This document shows positions 34,445 to 43,262 of a DNA stretch of 64,000 nt, one piece after another. A program made the translations under genes and the position numbers. The notes beneath the pieces are model-generated. The model made no database searches, was not told the origin of the DNA, and saw only the letters and a list, made by a program, of their open reading frames with translations. This DNA is from Brucella haematophila (lineage in GTDB: Bacteria > Pseudomonadota > Alphaproteobacteria > Rhizobiales > Rhizobiaceae): NCBI RefSeq assembly GCF_005938105.1, contig NZ_VCPE01000002.1, positions 474,480 through 538,479 on the forward strand, given 5' to 3'. The stretch's first letter is position 1; each line of letters starts with the position of its first letter.

Positions 34445-35686
34445 TCAGGTCCGCCCTTGCAGGTGACGGGCCTTGCGTAATTGCGGGAACATAGCTGCCC
34501 AGATCATCGCGACCGCGATGGAGCCGACGCCGCCGATGACCACCGCCGGTACTGCACCGAGTGCCGCAGCCATCAGGCCCGCGCGGAATTCGCCCAGTTC
34601 GTTCGATGCACCGACAAAGACCATATTCACGGCATTGACGCGTCCGCGAACATGATCCGGTGTCCAGAGCTGCATCAGCGTTTCGCGAATGTAGACGCTG
34701 ATCATGTCGGCAGCGCCGGCCAGCGCCAGTGCGACGACGGACAACCAGGTCAGTGTTGAAACGCCGAAAATGATGTTGAACAGGCCGAAAAACGCCACGA
34801 AGACAAACATCACGCGGCCCGCATGGTCGCGGATCGGATGACCGGCCAGCCAGATTGCGGTGAGAACCGCGCCGATGCCGGGAGCAGAACGCAGCAGGCC
34901 AAGCCCCCACGGACCAAGGTCGAGAATATCCCGCGCATAGATCGGCAGTAGTGCGACCGTGCCGCCAAGCAGCACTGCAAAAAGATCGAGCGAGATTGCG
35001 CCCAGAACGATCTTTTCTTTCCAGATATAGCGGAAGCCGGCGAGCATGCTCGACATGGAGCGCTCTTCCGTCAGCGTGTGCTGCTTCGGTTTCGGGATAG
35101 AGAAGGTGAGAACCGCAGCCGCGATCAGGAAGATCGTGGCCACACAATAGGCCGCAACCGGCGAGATGCCATAAAGCAAGCCGCCCGCGACCGGGCCGAC
35201 AATGGTTGCAACCTGCCAGGCAGACGAATTCCACGACACCGCATTTGCAAAGTCTTCGGTCGGAACGAGGTTCACGACGAGCGATGCCGATGACGGTCCG
35301 AGGAAGGCGCGTGCAATGCCGAAGAGCAGAAGGCAGGCAAACACGGTCATCGGTTCGAACAGGCCCGCCAGCGTCAGTGAGAGCAGCAAAGCCGTGACGA
35401 CGGCTTCCAGAACCAGCGATAGTCCCATGATCAGACGTCTGCCGAAACGGTCGGCTGTCGCGCCGGTCACCAGAACAAGCAGCAATGCAGGCAGAAACTG
35501 CACCAGCCCGACCATACCGAGATTGAAAGCATCGCGGGTCTGGTCATAAATTTGCCAGCCGACCGAAACGCTGACGATCTGCACTGCAAAGGCGCTCAGA
35601 AAGCGCGCGCCCCAGTATTTCTTGAATGACGAGTGGCGGAATGCTGCGTAGCGATCCGCAGAAGAAGCATCAGTTGAGGGGGACAT
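34445..35686 (-). CDS. MFS transporter (MFS_3 / enterobactin-exporter-like)
   Basis: A 413-residue inner-membrane protein with about 12 helices. Features of the MFS_3 group are seen: FKKYWGARFLSAFAVQIVSVSVGWQIYD split over the first helix, motif A as GATADRFGRRLIMG between helices 2 and 3, and DHVRGRVNAVNMVFVG in the second half, typical of EntS-like exporters. Substrate unknown; siderophores and drugs are typical for the group. No regulator is adjacent. The upstream region holds the compound palindrome. Confidence 0.85.
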   Translation of the reverse strand: MSPSTDASSADRYAAFRHSSFKKYWGARFLSAFAVQIVSVSVGWQIYDQTRDAFNLGMVGLVQFLPALLLVLVTGATADRFGRRLIMGLSLVLEAVVTALLLSLTLAGLFEPMTVFACLLLFGIARAFLGPSSASLVVNLVPTEDFANAVSWNSSAWQVATIVGPVAGGLLYGISPVAAYCVATIFLIAAAVLTFSIPKPKQHTLTEERSMSSMLAGFRYIWKEKIVLGAISLDLFAVLLGGTVALLPIYARDILDLGPWGLGLLRSAPGIGAVLTAIWLAGHPIRDHAGRVMFVFVAFFGLFNIIFGVSTLTWLSVVALALAGAADMISVYIRETLMQLWTPDHVRGRVNAVNMVFVGASNELGEFRAGLMAAALGAVPAVVIGGVGSIAVAMIWAAMFPQLRKARHLQGRT

Positions 35687-35766
35687 TGCTCAAGACATCA
35701 AGAGGAAAGATGCTTGTTACTTACAGCATCCTTCCCATGATCGGAATCACTTTTTGGTGGCAAATG

Positions 35767-35954
35767 TTTCGCCCCTGTTTCTAGTGGTCTGATTCCAACA
35801 TTTGCATCCCTCGGTTCAAGCGCTGAGCAAATACTGGAATCAAAAGGACCACTAGCAACTATATGTATCTAGTGGATTTTTCGAATTTGACGTTTGAAAC
35901 AGCATCTATGTCAGTCGGGATTCAAACGTCAAATTCAATCCACCAGGGGCGAAA
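35767..35954. repeat. Compound nested palindromic element (two hairpins inside terminal inverted repeats)
   Basis: Terminal inverted repeats TTTCGCCCCTG (35767-35777) and CAGGGGCGAAA (35944-35954) enclose two long hairpins. Hairpin 1: CTAGTGGTC (35781) with GACCACTAG (35847), then TGATTCCA with TGGAATCA, then ATTTGC with GCAAAT. Hairpin 2: CTAGTGGAT (35870) with ATCCACCAG (35938), then a perfect 16-bp arm at 35883-35898 and 35921-35936. It looks like a small non-autonomous mobile element or a structured intergenic repeat. No coding capacity. Confidence 0.8.
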
Positions 35955-35964
35955 TGTCTTCAAT

Positions 35965-35991
35965 AAAAAAAGGCCGACATGAAGCCGGCCT
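35965..35991 (-). terminator. Rho-independent terminator of aqpZ
   Basis: On the minus strand AGGCCGGCTTCATGTCGGCCT forms a stem of AGGCCG with CGGCCT and is followed by a run of T (35965-35970 as A on the plus strand). It lies 20 bases after the aquaporin stop. Confidence 0.8.
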
Positions 35992-36011
35992 AGTCGATCC
36001 GGGAGGGCGGA

Positions 36012-36698
36012 TCAATCTTTGCCAAGCAGGCCTTTCCAGATGATCGCGCCGAGTGCAGCGCCGATCAAAGGAGCAACCCAGAACAGCCAGAGCTGGCTGA
36101 GTGCAGCTGTGTCAGCGAAGAGCGCAACGCCCGTCGAGCGGGCTGGGTTGACCGAAGTATTGGTCACCGGGATCGAAACCAGGTGAATGAGGGTCAGGCC
36201 AAGACCAATGGCGATCGGGGCAAAACCTGCCGGAGCAATCGACGAGGTCGAACCCAGAATGATGATGATGAAGAACGCCGTCAGGACGATTTCGATCAGC
36301 AGGGCCGATGTCAGGCTATAGCCGCCGGGCGACAATTCACCATAACCGTTGGAAGCAAAGCCCCCAGCCGTAAAGCCGCTTTTCCCCGAAGCGATCAGAT
36401 AGAGTACTGCCGCCGCAACGATGGCGCCCAGAACCTGTGCAATCCAGTAAGGGATCAGGTCCTTTGCCGGAAGTCTTCCGCCGATCACGAGGCCGAGTGA
36501 TACAGCCGGATTGAAATGGCCGCCGGAAATGCCGCCCACAGCAAAAGCCATGGTCAGGACAGTGAGACCGAAAGCAAAGGCGACGCCAAGGAAGCCGATG
36601 CCAAGTTCAGGAAAAGCCGCAGCGAGCACCGCGCTGCCACAGCCGCCGAAAACCAGCCAAAAAGTTCCGAAAAACTCAGCCGATAGTTTATTCAACAT
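36012..36698 (-). CDS. aqpZ: Aquaporin Z
   Basis: Water channel of the inner membrane, 228 residues with six helices. The two pore motifs are present: NPA as [11 protein letters not shown] near residue 63 and NPAR as [13 protein letters not shown] near 185. The His of the selectivity filter is in [13 protein letters not shown], and the Arg follows the second NPA, a water-selective rather than glycerol-selective pattern. Start ATG 36698 ([19 protein letters not shown]) is the normal family start; GGGGA lies upstream. Brucella has one aquaporin of this size (AqpX). Single-gene unit with its own terminator and a long AT-rich promoter region. Confidence 0.95.
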   Translation of the reverse strand: MLNKLSAEFFGTFWLVFGGCGSAVLAAAFPELGIGFLGVAFAFGLTVLTMAFAVGGISGGHFNPAVSLGLVIGGRLPAKDLIPYWIAQVLGAIVAAAVLYLIASGKSGFTAGGFASNGYGELSPGGYSLTSALLIEIVLTAFFIIIILGSTSSIAPAGFAPIAIGLGLTLIHLVSIPVTNTSVNPARSTGVALFADTAALSQLWLFWVAPLIGAALGAIIWKGLLGKD

Positions 36699-37173
36699 GG
36701 AAATCCCCAAGGTTGGTGTAGTGAAACTGGCCGAACGCGAATCAGATAACAAAAACTATATCCTTGTCATATTCTTCCGGCAATATTGTTGAAAGCAAAG
36801 AATGATTGTTATGCTTTTCTTCTCGATGCTGTTTTAGCAGTAAAGGCGCAAATTTATCCCAATTATATTGTTGTTTTTATCAAATTTCGCTATAAACAAT
36901 TGAATTTATTTAAATAATCCGTTTGCCTATTTGTTTAAAATAGAGCGCAGCTTTTTTAGCATATTGCTGCTTTTCCGCATTGATGGGATCACCATCGCTG
37001 GTCTCGCCAACGCCTCATTTGCAACGAAGTCCTGACCATGGTCTTCTGTCCTCGGGTCATTGCGAAGGGCGCTGTATGCGCGTTATAAGCGAAGGGTAGG
37101 CACGGGGCAGGCCCGCAACCGAAGAACAGCCATTTTCAAAGGCTGTCACAGAGCACGACAGGGAGTTTGCGGT
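36699..37173. other. Long spacer between aqpZ and a small lipoprotein gene
   Basis: About 475 bases. Bases 36750-36950 are AT-rich and hold the aqpZ promoter region. The rest is of ordinary composition and leads to the lipoprotein gene. No ORF, RNA or clear operator was recognised. Confidence 0.5.
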
Positions 37174-37446
37174 TTGAACACGCATCCGAAGACCAGAGGA
37201 TCGAGAACCCTAGTGGGCAGCGCTGTGGCAGTGGCGCTGATTTCCGTTCTTTCCGGCTGCACGGCGACCGCATGGACGGAAAAGGTCAAGATCGACTCCA
37301 CGCCGATGCCGACAGAGTGCGCCGGATGGCAGAAGATCGATCTCAAGCAGCGGACGACGATGGTTCTGCTGCGTCAGGACCCGAAGCTTGTCGTCGATAT
37401 CGATTCTCACAATCTCAAGGGACGCAATCTCGGCTGCTGGCAGTAA
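37174..37446 (+). CDS. Small putative lipoprotein
   Basis: With the TTG start at 37174, supported by GGGAG eight bases upstream, the product has 90 residues. It has a signal peptide (LVGSAVAVALISVLSGC) with lipobox LSGC, so the Cys near residue 28 would be lipidated. The mature part is short, with two further Cys (TECAGW and the final GCWQ) that could form a disulfide. The frame is open back to ATG 37060, but that region lacks features of a protein start. The function is unknown; no family is recognised. Single gene. Confidence 0.7.
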   Translation: MNTHPKTRGSRTLVGSAVAVALISVLSGCTATAWTEKVKIDSTPMPTECAGWQKIDLKQRTTMVLLRQDPKLVVDIDSHNLKGRNLGCWQ

Positions 37447-37484
37447 GCCGCAGCTTCAATCCACTCGTGTCATGTGCCCGGCAA

Positions 37485-38120
37485 TCAGGCCGGGCTCGCC
37501 ATTCGTATATCGACTTTCTCAATCGTGCCGCGCAGGGCAGGCAGCATTGTCTCGAAACGGATATTGCTGCCGGGCCGGATGCTTGTGCGCACCGGTTCCA
37601 ACAAGCGTTCGCGCTTTTGTCCGTCGCTATAGGTGATGCTGACAATCAGCGCCGGTGGCAGCCGGGTTTCGTGGCTGTCATTCCTGATGCTGGCGCCCAC
37701 ATTCAGCACATTGCCTTCGGCGCGCTTAGCAATATTGCTGGTGATGTCGGTCACTTTCAATGCGGGAACAAGCGGCAGTGAAGGCGATACGGTGGCGACG
37801 ACATCCGATGACTTGCCTGTCATGATCGTATAGCCGCCCGCCATCCAGAAGGCGGTCGTGGCGCAAAAGGCCACCAGAACCCAATAGGCGGCTCCGGGGC
37901 TGCTGGCGGTTTCCGTCACGATTGCGGGCCGATCCGTTTTGCGGAAAAGGGTAAAACCCGGTAGCACACGCGCCGTGGCAGGCTTTTGCCGTTCCGGCAG
38001 TACGGTTTCGAATTCGGCATCCTCGACTTCAGCAGCAGGCGACAGACGCCAGCCAGCAGGCTTTGCCGCATGCGGTTGGCCGCGCGCGCTACCTCTGGCT
38101 GATGATTGCTTCGCCATCAT
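37485..38120 (-). CDS. Membrane-anchored protein with a DUF3426-like periplasmic domain
   Basis: A 211-residue protein: a basic, disordered N-terminal ~75 residues, one membrane helix at about 80-100 (AAYWVLVAFCATTAFWMAGG), then a beta-rich domain (ALKVTDITSNIAKRAEGNVLNVGASIRND, given in part, then IVSITYSDG and GSNIRFETMLP). This resembles the FxLYD/DUF3426 domain of proteins beside ftsE in Rhizobiales. The usual N-terminal zinc ribbon is not visible. The second Met (38117) may be the true start. It is divergent from ftsE, with the CtrA box between. Confidence 0.65.
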   Translation of the reverse strand: MMAKQSSARGSARGQPHAAKPAGWRLSPAAEVEDAEFETVLPERQKPATARVLPGFTLFRKTDRPAIVTETASSPGAAYWVLVAFCATTAFWMAGGYTIMTGKSSDVVATVSPSLPLVPALKVTDITSNIAKRAEGNVLNVGASIRNDSHETRLPPALIVSITYSDGQKRERLLEPVRTSIRPGSNIRFETMLPALRGTIEKVDIRMASPA

Positions 38121-38227
38121 GAAGTCATCTTCCTCTGTGTTTTCTCGATAGTCCTTGCCAGCCTAGGCTGCCGCAAAATGGTTAATGCTTCGCTCGCGAA
38201 TATTTTAACGGCCGAAACGGGTCGGAT

Positions 38228-38242
38228 TTAACGCAAGATTAA
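38228..38242 (+). promoter_or_regulatory. CtrA-type box upstream of ftsE
   Basis: TTAA-CGCAAGA-TTAA, exact N7 spacing, about 85 bases before the ftsE start. In Brucella the ftsE promoter is a reported CtrA target, which supports the reading. Confidence 0.7.
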
Positions 38243-38325
38243 CCATAGAGGGTAAAGGTCGAATGGGTATTGATGCGTGGCGCGTGAAGGCTTCGCGCGC
38301 GCGAAGAGCAAAGAGAAACTGACCG

Positions 38326-38985
38326 GTGATACGTTTCGAGAATGTCGGCCTGAGATATGGAATGGGACCTGAGATCCTCAAGGATGTCAGTTTCCACATA
38401 CCGCCGCGTTCATTCCAGTTTCTGACTGGCCCTTCAGGCGCCGGCAAGACGTCGCTCATGCGGCTGCTTTTCATGGCGCTGAAGCCGACACGCGGTCTGA
38501 TCAACGTGTTCGGCAAGGATGTGGCGCGTCTCGATCACAGGCAAGTGCCTCTGCTGCGCCGCCGTATCGGCATTGTGTTTCAGGATTTCCGGCTGCTTGA
38601 CCACATGACCACTTACGAGAATGTGGCGCTTCCGCTGCGCGTGCGCGGCAAGGAAGAAGCCACCTACCGGCATGAGGTGGAAGAACTGCTGCATTGGGTT
38701 GGTCTCGGCGACCGCATGGGTGTTCTGCCGCCGGTTTTGTCCGGCGGTGAGAAGCAGCGCGCAGCCATTGCGCGTGCGCTCATCGATCAGCCGGAACTGC
38801 TGCTTGCCGACGAACCGACGGGCAATGTCGATCCGCCGCTCGCCAAGCGCTTGCTGCGCCTTTTCACGGAGCTTAACCGCTCGGGCACTGCTGTCATCAT
38901 TGCAACGCACGATCTATCCCTGATGGATCAGGTCAATGCGCGCCGCATGATTCTGGAACACGGGCGGCTCGACATCTATGAGTAA
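38326..38985 (+). CDS. ftsE: Cell-division ATP-binding protein FtsE
   Basis: ATPase of the FtsEX complex, which couples division to peptidoglycan hydrolase activation. The 219 residues hold Walker A GPSGAGKTS, signature LSGGEKQR, Walker B LLLADEPTGN and the switch His in IIATHDLS. The start is a GTG at 38326 (MIRFENVGLRYG). Its end overlaps ftsX by 8 bases. A CtrA box lies upstream. Confidence 0.95.
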   Translation: MIRFENVGLRYGMGPEILKDVSFHIPPRSFQFLTGPSGAGKTSLMRLLFMALKPTRGLINVFGKDVARLDHRQVPLLRRRIGIVFQDFRLLDHMTTYENVALPLRVRGKEEATYRHEVEELLHWVGLGDRMGVLPPVLSGGEKQRAAIARALIDQPELLLADEPTGNVDPPLAKRLLRLFTELNRSGTAVIIATHDLSLMDQVNARRMILEHGRLDIYE

Positions 38986-40015
38986 CACCCGCAGTGGCCG
39001 CCCAGGCGGCTGGCAGAAAATTCAGGATGACCTGAAGGTTCGTTTCGAGGACCTGAAGGATATGGTTCTGGTGCGCGTCGGCAAGCGCCGACAGCGCAAG
39101 GGGCCAAGCCCGATTGTGCCCGACGGAAGCGTTACCGGTACCGCTTTGGTGACCGTTATCGCGATCATGACCTTTCTCGCCTGCCTGACCATGGGTGGCG
39201 TGTCGCTGGTTCGTGCATCGGCTGCCGCCTGGCAGAGCCAGATTGCGCGGGAGGCAACGATCCAGATCCGCCCGGTCGAAGGGCAGGATATTGAAAAAGC
39301 CTTGCAGCAGGCGAGCGATATTGCACGCGGCTTTGCGGGCGTGAAGGCGACGAACATCATCGACAAGGATGCCACTGCGCGTCTGCTGGAGCCATGGCTT
39401 GGCACCGGCCTCAATATCGATGAACTGCCCGTGCCGCGCCTTGTCGTGGTGACTATCGACGAAAGCGCGCCGCCCGATTTCGGCACCATGCGCACGGAAC
39501 TGACCCGCGCCATTCCGGCGGCCAGCTTCGACGATCACCGGACCTGGGTGGATCGGCTGGTCTCGATGGCGCATACCACGGTTCTCGTCGGCACCGCCGT
39601 CCTGTCGCTGGTCATTGCGGCGACTGTTCTCACCGTCATTTTCGCCACGCGCGGTGCGATGTCCGGCAACAGCCACATCATCGAGGTTCTGCATTTCATC
39701 GGTGCGGAATCGAAATTCGTGGCCCGCGAATTCGAGTGGCACTTTTTCCGCACGGCGCTGAAGGGCGCTCTGTTCGGCGGCGCCGCCGCCATGCTGGTTT
39801 TCCTGATCTTTTCCTGGTGGGCTTCACGCCATATGGCGACGCCCGAAGGCGATCAGGCCGCTGCCATGTTCGGCAGCTTTGCCATTGGTCGCAGCGGCTA
39901 TCTCGGTGCCGCTGCCATCATCATTCTGGTCAGTGTCCTGACTATGCTGACCAGCCGCCTGACGGTTATCCGCCAGCTCGCAACCATGGATGGTCCGGGA
40001 GTACGCTCCGAATGA
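38978..40015 (+). CDS. ftsX: Cell-division protein FtsX
   Basis: Membrane partner of FtsE. The 345 residues show a basic cytoplasmic N-terminus (about 50 residues), a first helix near 52-76 (ALVTVIAIMTFLACLTMGGV), a large periplasmic loop and three C-terminal helices (TVLVGTAVLSLVIAATVLTVIFAT and two more). The periplasmic loop is where enzyme activators bind in other species. It overlaps ftsE by 8 bases and its TGA overlaps the next start (ATGA), so three genes form one translationally coupled unit. Confidence 0.93.
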   Translation: MSNTRSGRPGGWQKIQDDLKVRFEDLKDMVLVRVGKRRQRKGPSPIVPDGSVTGTALVTVIAIMTFLACLTMGGVSLVRASAAAWQSQIAREATIQIRPVEGQDIEKALQQASDIARGFAGVKATNIIDKDATARLLEPWLGTGLNIDELPVPRLVVVTIDESAPPDFGTMRTELTRAIPAASFDDHRTWVDRLVSMAHTTVLVGTAVLSLVIAATVLTVIFATRGAMSGNSHIIEVLHFIGAESKFVAREFEWHFFRTALKGALFGGAAAMLVFLIFSWWASRHMATPEGDQAAAMFGSFAIGRSGYLGAAAIIILVSVLTMLTSRLTVIRQLATMDGPGVRSE

Positions 40016-40929
40016 CAGTCTTTTGGCCCCATACGCTCCGTCGCACGCGAATTCCTGGTAGTTTTCCGAGTTATCGCCGCAATGCTGCGTATGATAGCCA
40101 GAGGAACGACGGACGAATCGCGCGCGCATTGGGCGGCGGATACCGGGCGAGTAACGATGCGGTGGCAGAGAAGCGAACAGCGGAAGAGATGCATGCAGGC
40201 GCCGTGGTCTGGCGGCGCAGTCCCCCTGTTGTTGCCCCTTCATCCTTGCTGCTTGCGCCAGCCAGATTCCTGTGGTCTGTCATGATGCGTATGCTCAGAC
40301 GTTTCCAACCCATCTCGATTGTGCTTTTTACGCTGCTTCTGGCTTTTCTCGTCGGCTTTGTCGTCTTCGGCGAGAAGGTGACGAGCATGACGCCGCCGGT
40401 GATCAATGAGCCGGCCGATGGTATCGTGGTTCTGACCGGCGGTCAGTCCCGCATTCAGGCGGCGGTCGATCTCTTGCAGGAAAAGCGCGGCAAGCGGCTG
40501 CTGATCAGCGGCGTGCACCCTTCGACCAATGAAAAATCCATACAGCGCGCGACCCATGCCGATCCGGGCCTGTTCGACTGCTGTGTCGATCTCGACCGTT
40601 CTGCGCGCAACACCGTCGGCAATGCCGAGGAAAGCGAGCATTGGATTCGCAACAACGAATATCATCGGGTGATCGTCGTTACGAACAATTACCATATGCC
40701 GCGCAGCATTCTGGAAATGTCCTACCGGATGAAGGACGTGGAATTCGTGCCCTACCCAGTGGTGAACGGCGACGGTCGCGAGCAAAGCTGGGTGGCCGAA
40801 GGCGACACATTGCGCGTGCTCTTCGTTGAATATGTCAAATATCTGGGCGCGGTCGTGCGCGTTGGCACGTCAGAGATTTTCGGCTTCGACATTCTCGACG
40901 GCGTGGTCGGTCAGAAGATCAATCGGTAA
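40012..40929 (+). CDS. YdcF/ElyC/SanA-family (DUF218) protein
   Basis: A 305-residue protein; start ATG 40012 overlaps the ftsX stop. A basic N-terminal region of ~90 residues precedes one membrane helix (FQPISIVLFTLLLAFLVGFV). The DUF218 domain then begins with ADGIVVLTGG and contains SARNTVGNAEES and VVTNNYHMPRS, the conserved motifs of the family. ElyC and SanA relatives act in envelope integrity at the lipid-carrier or peptidoglycan step. Linkage to ftsEX fits that role. Its enzymatic reaction is unknown. Confidence 0.85.
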   Translation: MTVFWPHTLRRTRIPGSFPSYRRNAAYDSQRNDGRIARALGGGYRASNDAVAEKRTAEEMHAGAVVWRRSPPVVAPSSLLLAPARFLWSVMMRMLRRFQPISIVLFTLLLAFLVGFVVFGEKVTSMTPPVINEPADGIVVLTGGQSRIQAAVDLLQEKRGKRLLISGVHPSTNEKSIQRATHADPGLFDCCVDLDRSARNTVGNAEESEHWIRNNEYHRVIVVTNNYHMPRSILEMSYRMKDVEFVPYPVVNGDGREQSWVAEGDTLRVLFVEYVKYLGAVVRVGTSEIFGFDILDGVVGQKINR

Positions 40930-41068
40930 CAAATAGGAAAATCCCGGCGGTCAGTCACCGTTTTCTGTATGGAAAATGGGGTAGTTCCTGATATACGAGT
41001 GCCCGAGATTTCGGAAAACGCAGGCCTGACAGTTTTTCGGGATTATGGTCTGACTGTTTGTTTTGAGC

Positions 41069-41112
41069 CCATCACTTCCGAAACCGTTTCACACTGTTCG
41101 GGATGTGCTCTA
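41069..41112. repeat. Degenerate hairpin repeat before plsC
   Basis: Read on the minus strand, GAGCACATCCCGAA, GTGTGAAACGGTTTCGGAAG and a GATGGGCTC end match the hairpin at 25364-25406 (GCACATCCCGAAAAGTGTG). It lies directly before the plsC start. Confidence 0.5.
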
Positions 41113-41133
41113 GCCAGGATACTCGCCGACACG

Positions 41134-41928
41134 ATGCTTCTCTACCTGCGCTCAATCCTCTTCAACGCTGCGTTTTACATCTGCACCCTGGTTCAGATGA
41201 TCCTTTATACGCCTTTCTATTTTCTGCTGCCGCGCAAGAAGGCATGGATCGTGCCGAAACTCTGGGCGCGGGTTAATCTGTGGCTTCAGAAGGTCATTGT
41301 CGGTACGGATTTCGTCATCGAGGGGCTCGAGAATATTCCGGAGGGCGCCTATATCTGCGCGCCCAAGCACCAGTCTGCCTGGGATACTTATGCCTTCCTG
41401 CCTTATCTGGATGATCCGGTTCTGATCCTGAAGCGCGAATTGATGCGCATCCCGCTGTTCGGCTGGTACATCGCCAAGATGGAGATGATCCCGGTGGATC
41501 GCGGATCGCGTGTGAAGGCGCTGCATTCGATCACCAAGGGCGCGGAAAAAGCCATCGCCGAAGGACGTCAGATTCTGATCTATCCCGAAGGCACGCGCCG
41601 GTCGCCAGGTGCGCCGCCGCAATATAAATACGGCATCGTGCATCTTTACGATGCGCTCGATCTGCCGGTCTTGCCGATTGCGCATAATGCCGGGCTCTAC
41701 TGGCCGCGCCGCAAGTTCCTGCGTTTTCCGGGCACCGTGCGCTGCCGAGTTCTGCCCCCGATTCCGCCGGGGCTTGAAAAGGAAGAGTTTCTGCGCCGTC
41801 TGATCGAAACCACCGAGACGGCCTGCGACGAGCTTCTGGTTGCGGCAAGCCGCGACCCCAACCCACCCCCGATGCCACCGACAGCTGTTGAGCGCTTGAA
41901 GGAGCTGGGCGTTTCCCCTCGCGGTTAA
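41134..41928 (+). CDS. plsC: 1-acyl-sn-glycerol-3-phosphate acyltransferase
   Basis: Adds the second acyl chain to make phosphatidic acid. The 264 residues start with a hydrophobic helix (LYLRSILFNAAFYICTLVQM). The H-x4-D motif is in KHQSAWDTYAF, the glycerol-phosphate motif in YPEGTRRSPG, and PVLPIAHNAG follows. Start ATG 41134 fits the membrane-anchored start; the frame is open upstream to 40969 through degenerate repeat sequence. It follows the YdcF-like gene by about 200 bases, possibly in the same transcript. Confidence 0.9.
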   Translation: MLLYLRSILFNAAFYICTLVQMILYTPFYFLLPRKKAWIVPKLWARVNLWLQKVIVGTDFVIEGLENIPEGAYICAPKHQSAWDTYAFLPYLDDPVLILKRELMRIPLFGWYIAKMEMIPVDRGSRVKALHSITKGAEKAIAEGRQILIYPEGTRRSPGAPPQYKYGIVHLYDALDLPVLPIAHNAGLYWPRRKFLRFPGTVRCRVLPPIPPGLEKEEFLRRLIETTETACDELLVAASRDPNPPPMPPTAVERLKELGVSPRG

Positions 41929-42051
41929 ACGTCCGAAGCCTTCATGTTCAACTTAAGTTAAACGACAATTAGTCGCGTTTTGTTGAAGTTTCGTTTTTCT
42001 TGCACGGAAACATGAAACCCGGTATCAGAGCGCGACACGAAAGGACCCATC

Positions 42052-42582
42052 ATGAATATTGATGCCATTTCCATCGGAACCAATCCTCCCGAAGACGTCA
42101 ACGTCATCATCGAAGTTCCGGTCGGCGGCCAGCCGATCAAGTACGAGATGGACAAGAAGTCCGGGGCTCTGATCGTTGACCGTTTTCTCTACACGCCGAT
42201 GACCTATCCGGGCAATTACGGTTTCGTACCGCACACGCTCTCGGAAGACGGCGATCCGATTGACGTTCTCGTCTGCAACACCCGTCCGCTGGTACCGGGT
42301 TCTGTGATCAATGTCCGCCCGATCGGCGTTCTGGTCATGGAAGACAATTCCGGCAAGGACGAAAAGATCATCGCCGTTCCGTCGCCGCATCTGACGCGCC
42401 GTTACGAGAAGATCCATGATTACACGGATATGCCGGAAATCACGCTGAAGCAGATTGCGCATTTCTTCGAGCACTACAAGGATCTGGAACCCGGCAAGTG
42501 GGTCAAGATCGGCGATTGGGGCGATGAACACTACGCTCGCAAGTTCATCGTTGAAGCGATCGAACGCGCCAAGGGCAAATAA
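42052..42582 (+). CDS. ppa: Inorganic pyrophosphatase (family I)
   Basis: Hydrolyses pyrophosphate and drives biosynthesis. The 176 residues carry the signature DGDPIDVLV with three metal-binding Asp, plus [12 protein letters not shown] and [12 protein letters not shown]. Length is normal for bacterial hexameric enzymes. AAAGGA precedes the ATG. A strong terminator follows. Cytoplasmic. Confidence 0.97.
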   Translation: MNIDAISIGTNPPEDVNVIIEVPVGGQPIKYEMDKKSGALIVDRFLYTPMTYPGNYGFVPHTLSEDGDPIDVLVCNTRPLVPGSVINVRPIGVLVMEDNSGKDEKIIAVPSPHLTRRYEKIHDYTDMPEITLKQIAHFFEHYKDLEPGKWVKIGDWGDEHYARKFIVEAIERAKGK

Positions 42583-42617
42583 TCCGGGCGAGCAATCGCC
42601 GGTTTGCATTATGGTTT

Positions 42618-42658
42618 AAAACAAAAGCGCCCGATGATTCATCGGGCGCTTTTGTTTT
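42618..42658. terminator. Bidirectional terminator between ppa and yggT
   Basis: Perfect stem: AAAACAAAAGCGCCCGAT against its complement around a GATTC loop, with T-runs in both directions. It serves ppa on the plus strand and yggT on the minus strand. Confidence 0.9.
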
Positions 42659-42676
42659 CAGGCTCTGGTTTGCCGA

Positions 42677-42967
42677 TCAGAGGAAGAGCGGCAGCAGTGT
42701 CGTCCACATGAACTGGCGAATGAAGAAGATGATCAGGAGCAGGATGATCGGCGAAATGTCGATCCCGCCGAGATTGGGCAGGAGATTTCGGATCGGGCGT
42801 AGAACCGGCTCGGTCACCTTGTAGAGAAACTCTCCGACCGAGGCCACGAAGCGATTGCTGGAATTGACGACATTGAACGCATAGAGCCACGAATAGATGG
42901 CGCTGGCGATGATGATCCACGTGTAGATGTCGAGCGCCAGATCAATGGTGCGGAACAATGCAATCAT
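42677..42967 (-). CDS. YggT-family membrane protein
   Basis: A 96-residue protein with two hydrophobic helices ([20 protein letters not shown] and [15 protein letters not shown]) and the central motif [20 protein letters not shown], diagnostic for the YggT family. The function is not settled; links to osmotic stress, chloroplast membrane organisation and cell division have been proposed for family members. Convergent with ppa. Confidence 0.9.
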   Translation of the reverse strand: MIALFRTIDLALDIYTWIIIASAIYSWLYAFNVVNSSNRFVASVGEFLYKVTEPVLRPIRNLLPNLGGIDISPIILLLIIFFIRQFMWTTLLPLFL

Positions 42968-43262
42968 GAGTGTCTGTCTCCTTGACGATTGGCCGAGATG
43001 TAGCGATTGCTGCGATTGAGGACAAGTGCCCGATAGAGTGTCGGCTCAACTTTCGTGACCGAATTATCGTGCAGAAGCGCCGTTCAATCCCGTTTTGGTC
43101 CTATTTATTCACAGATCACCCCATATTCAGTATAGCTGTGATGATATGCGAACAAAAAATTAGAGCATACTAATATTATGTGCAGTGTTGCTATGCTCTG
43201 TAATAAATGCCAAGTGAACTGAACAGTGCTGACGGGTGTTTGGCTGAACGGATAAAACGGCA

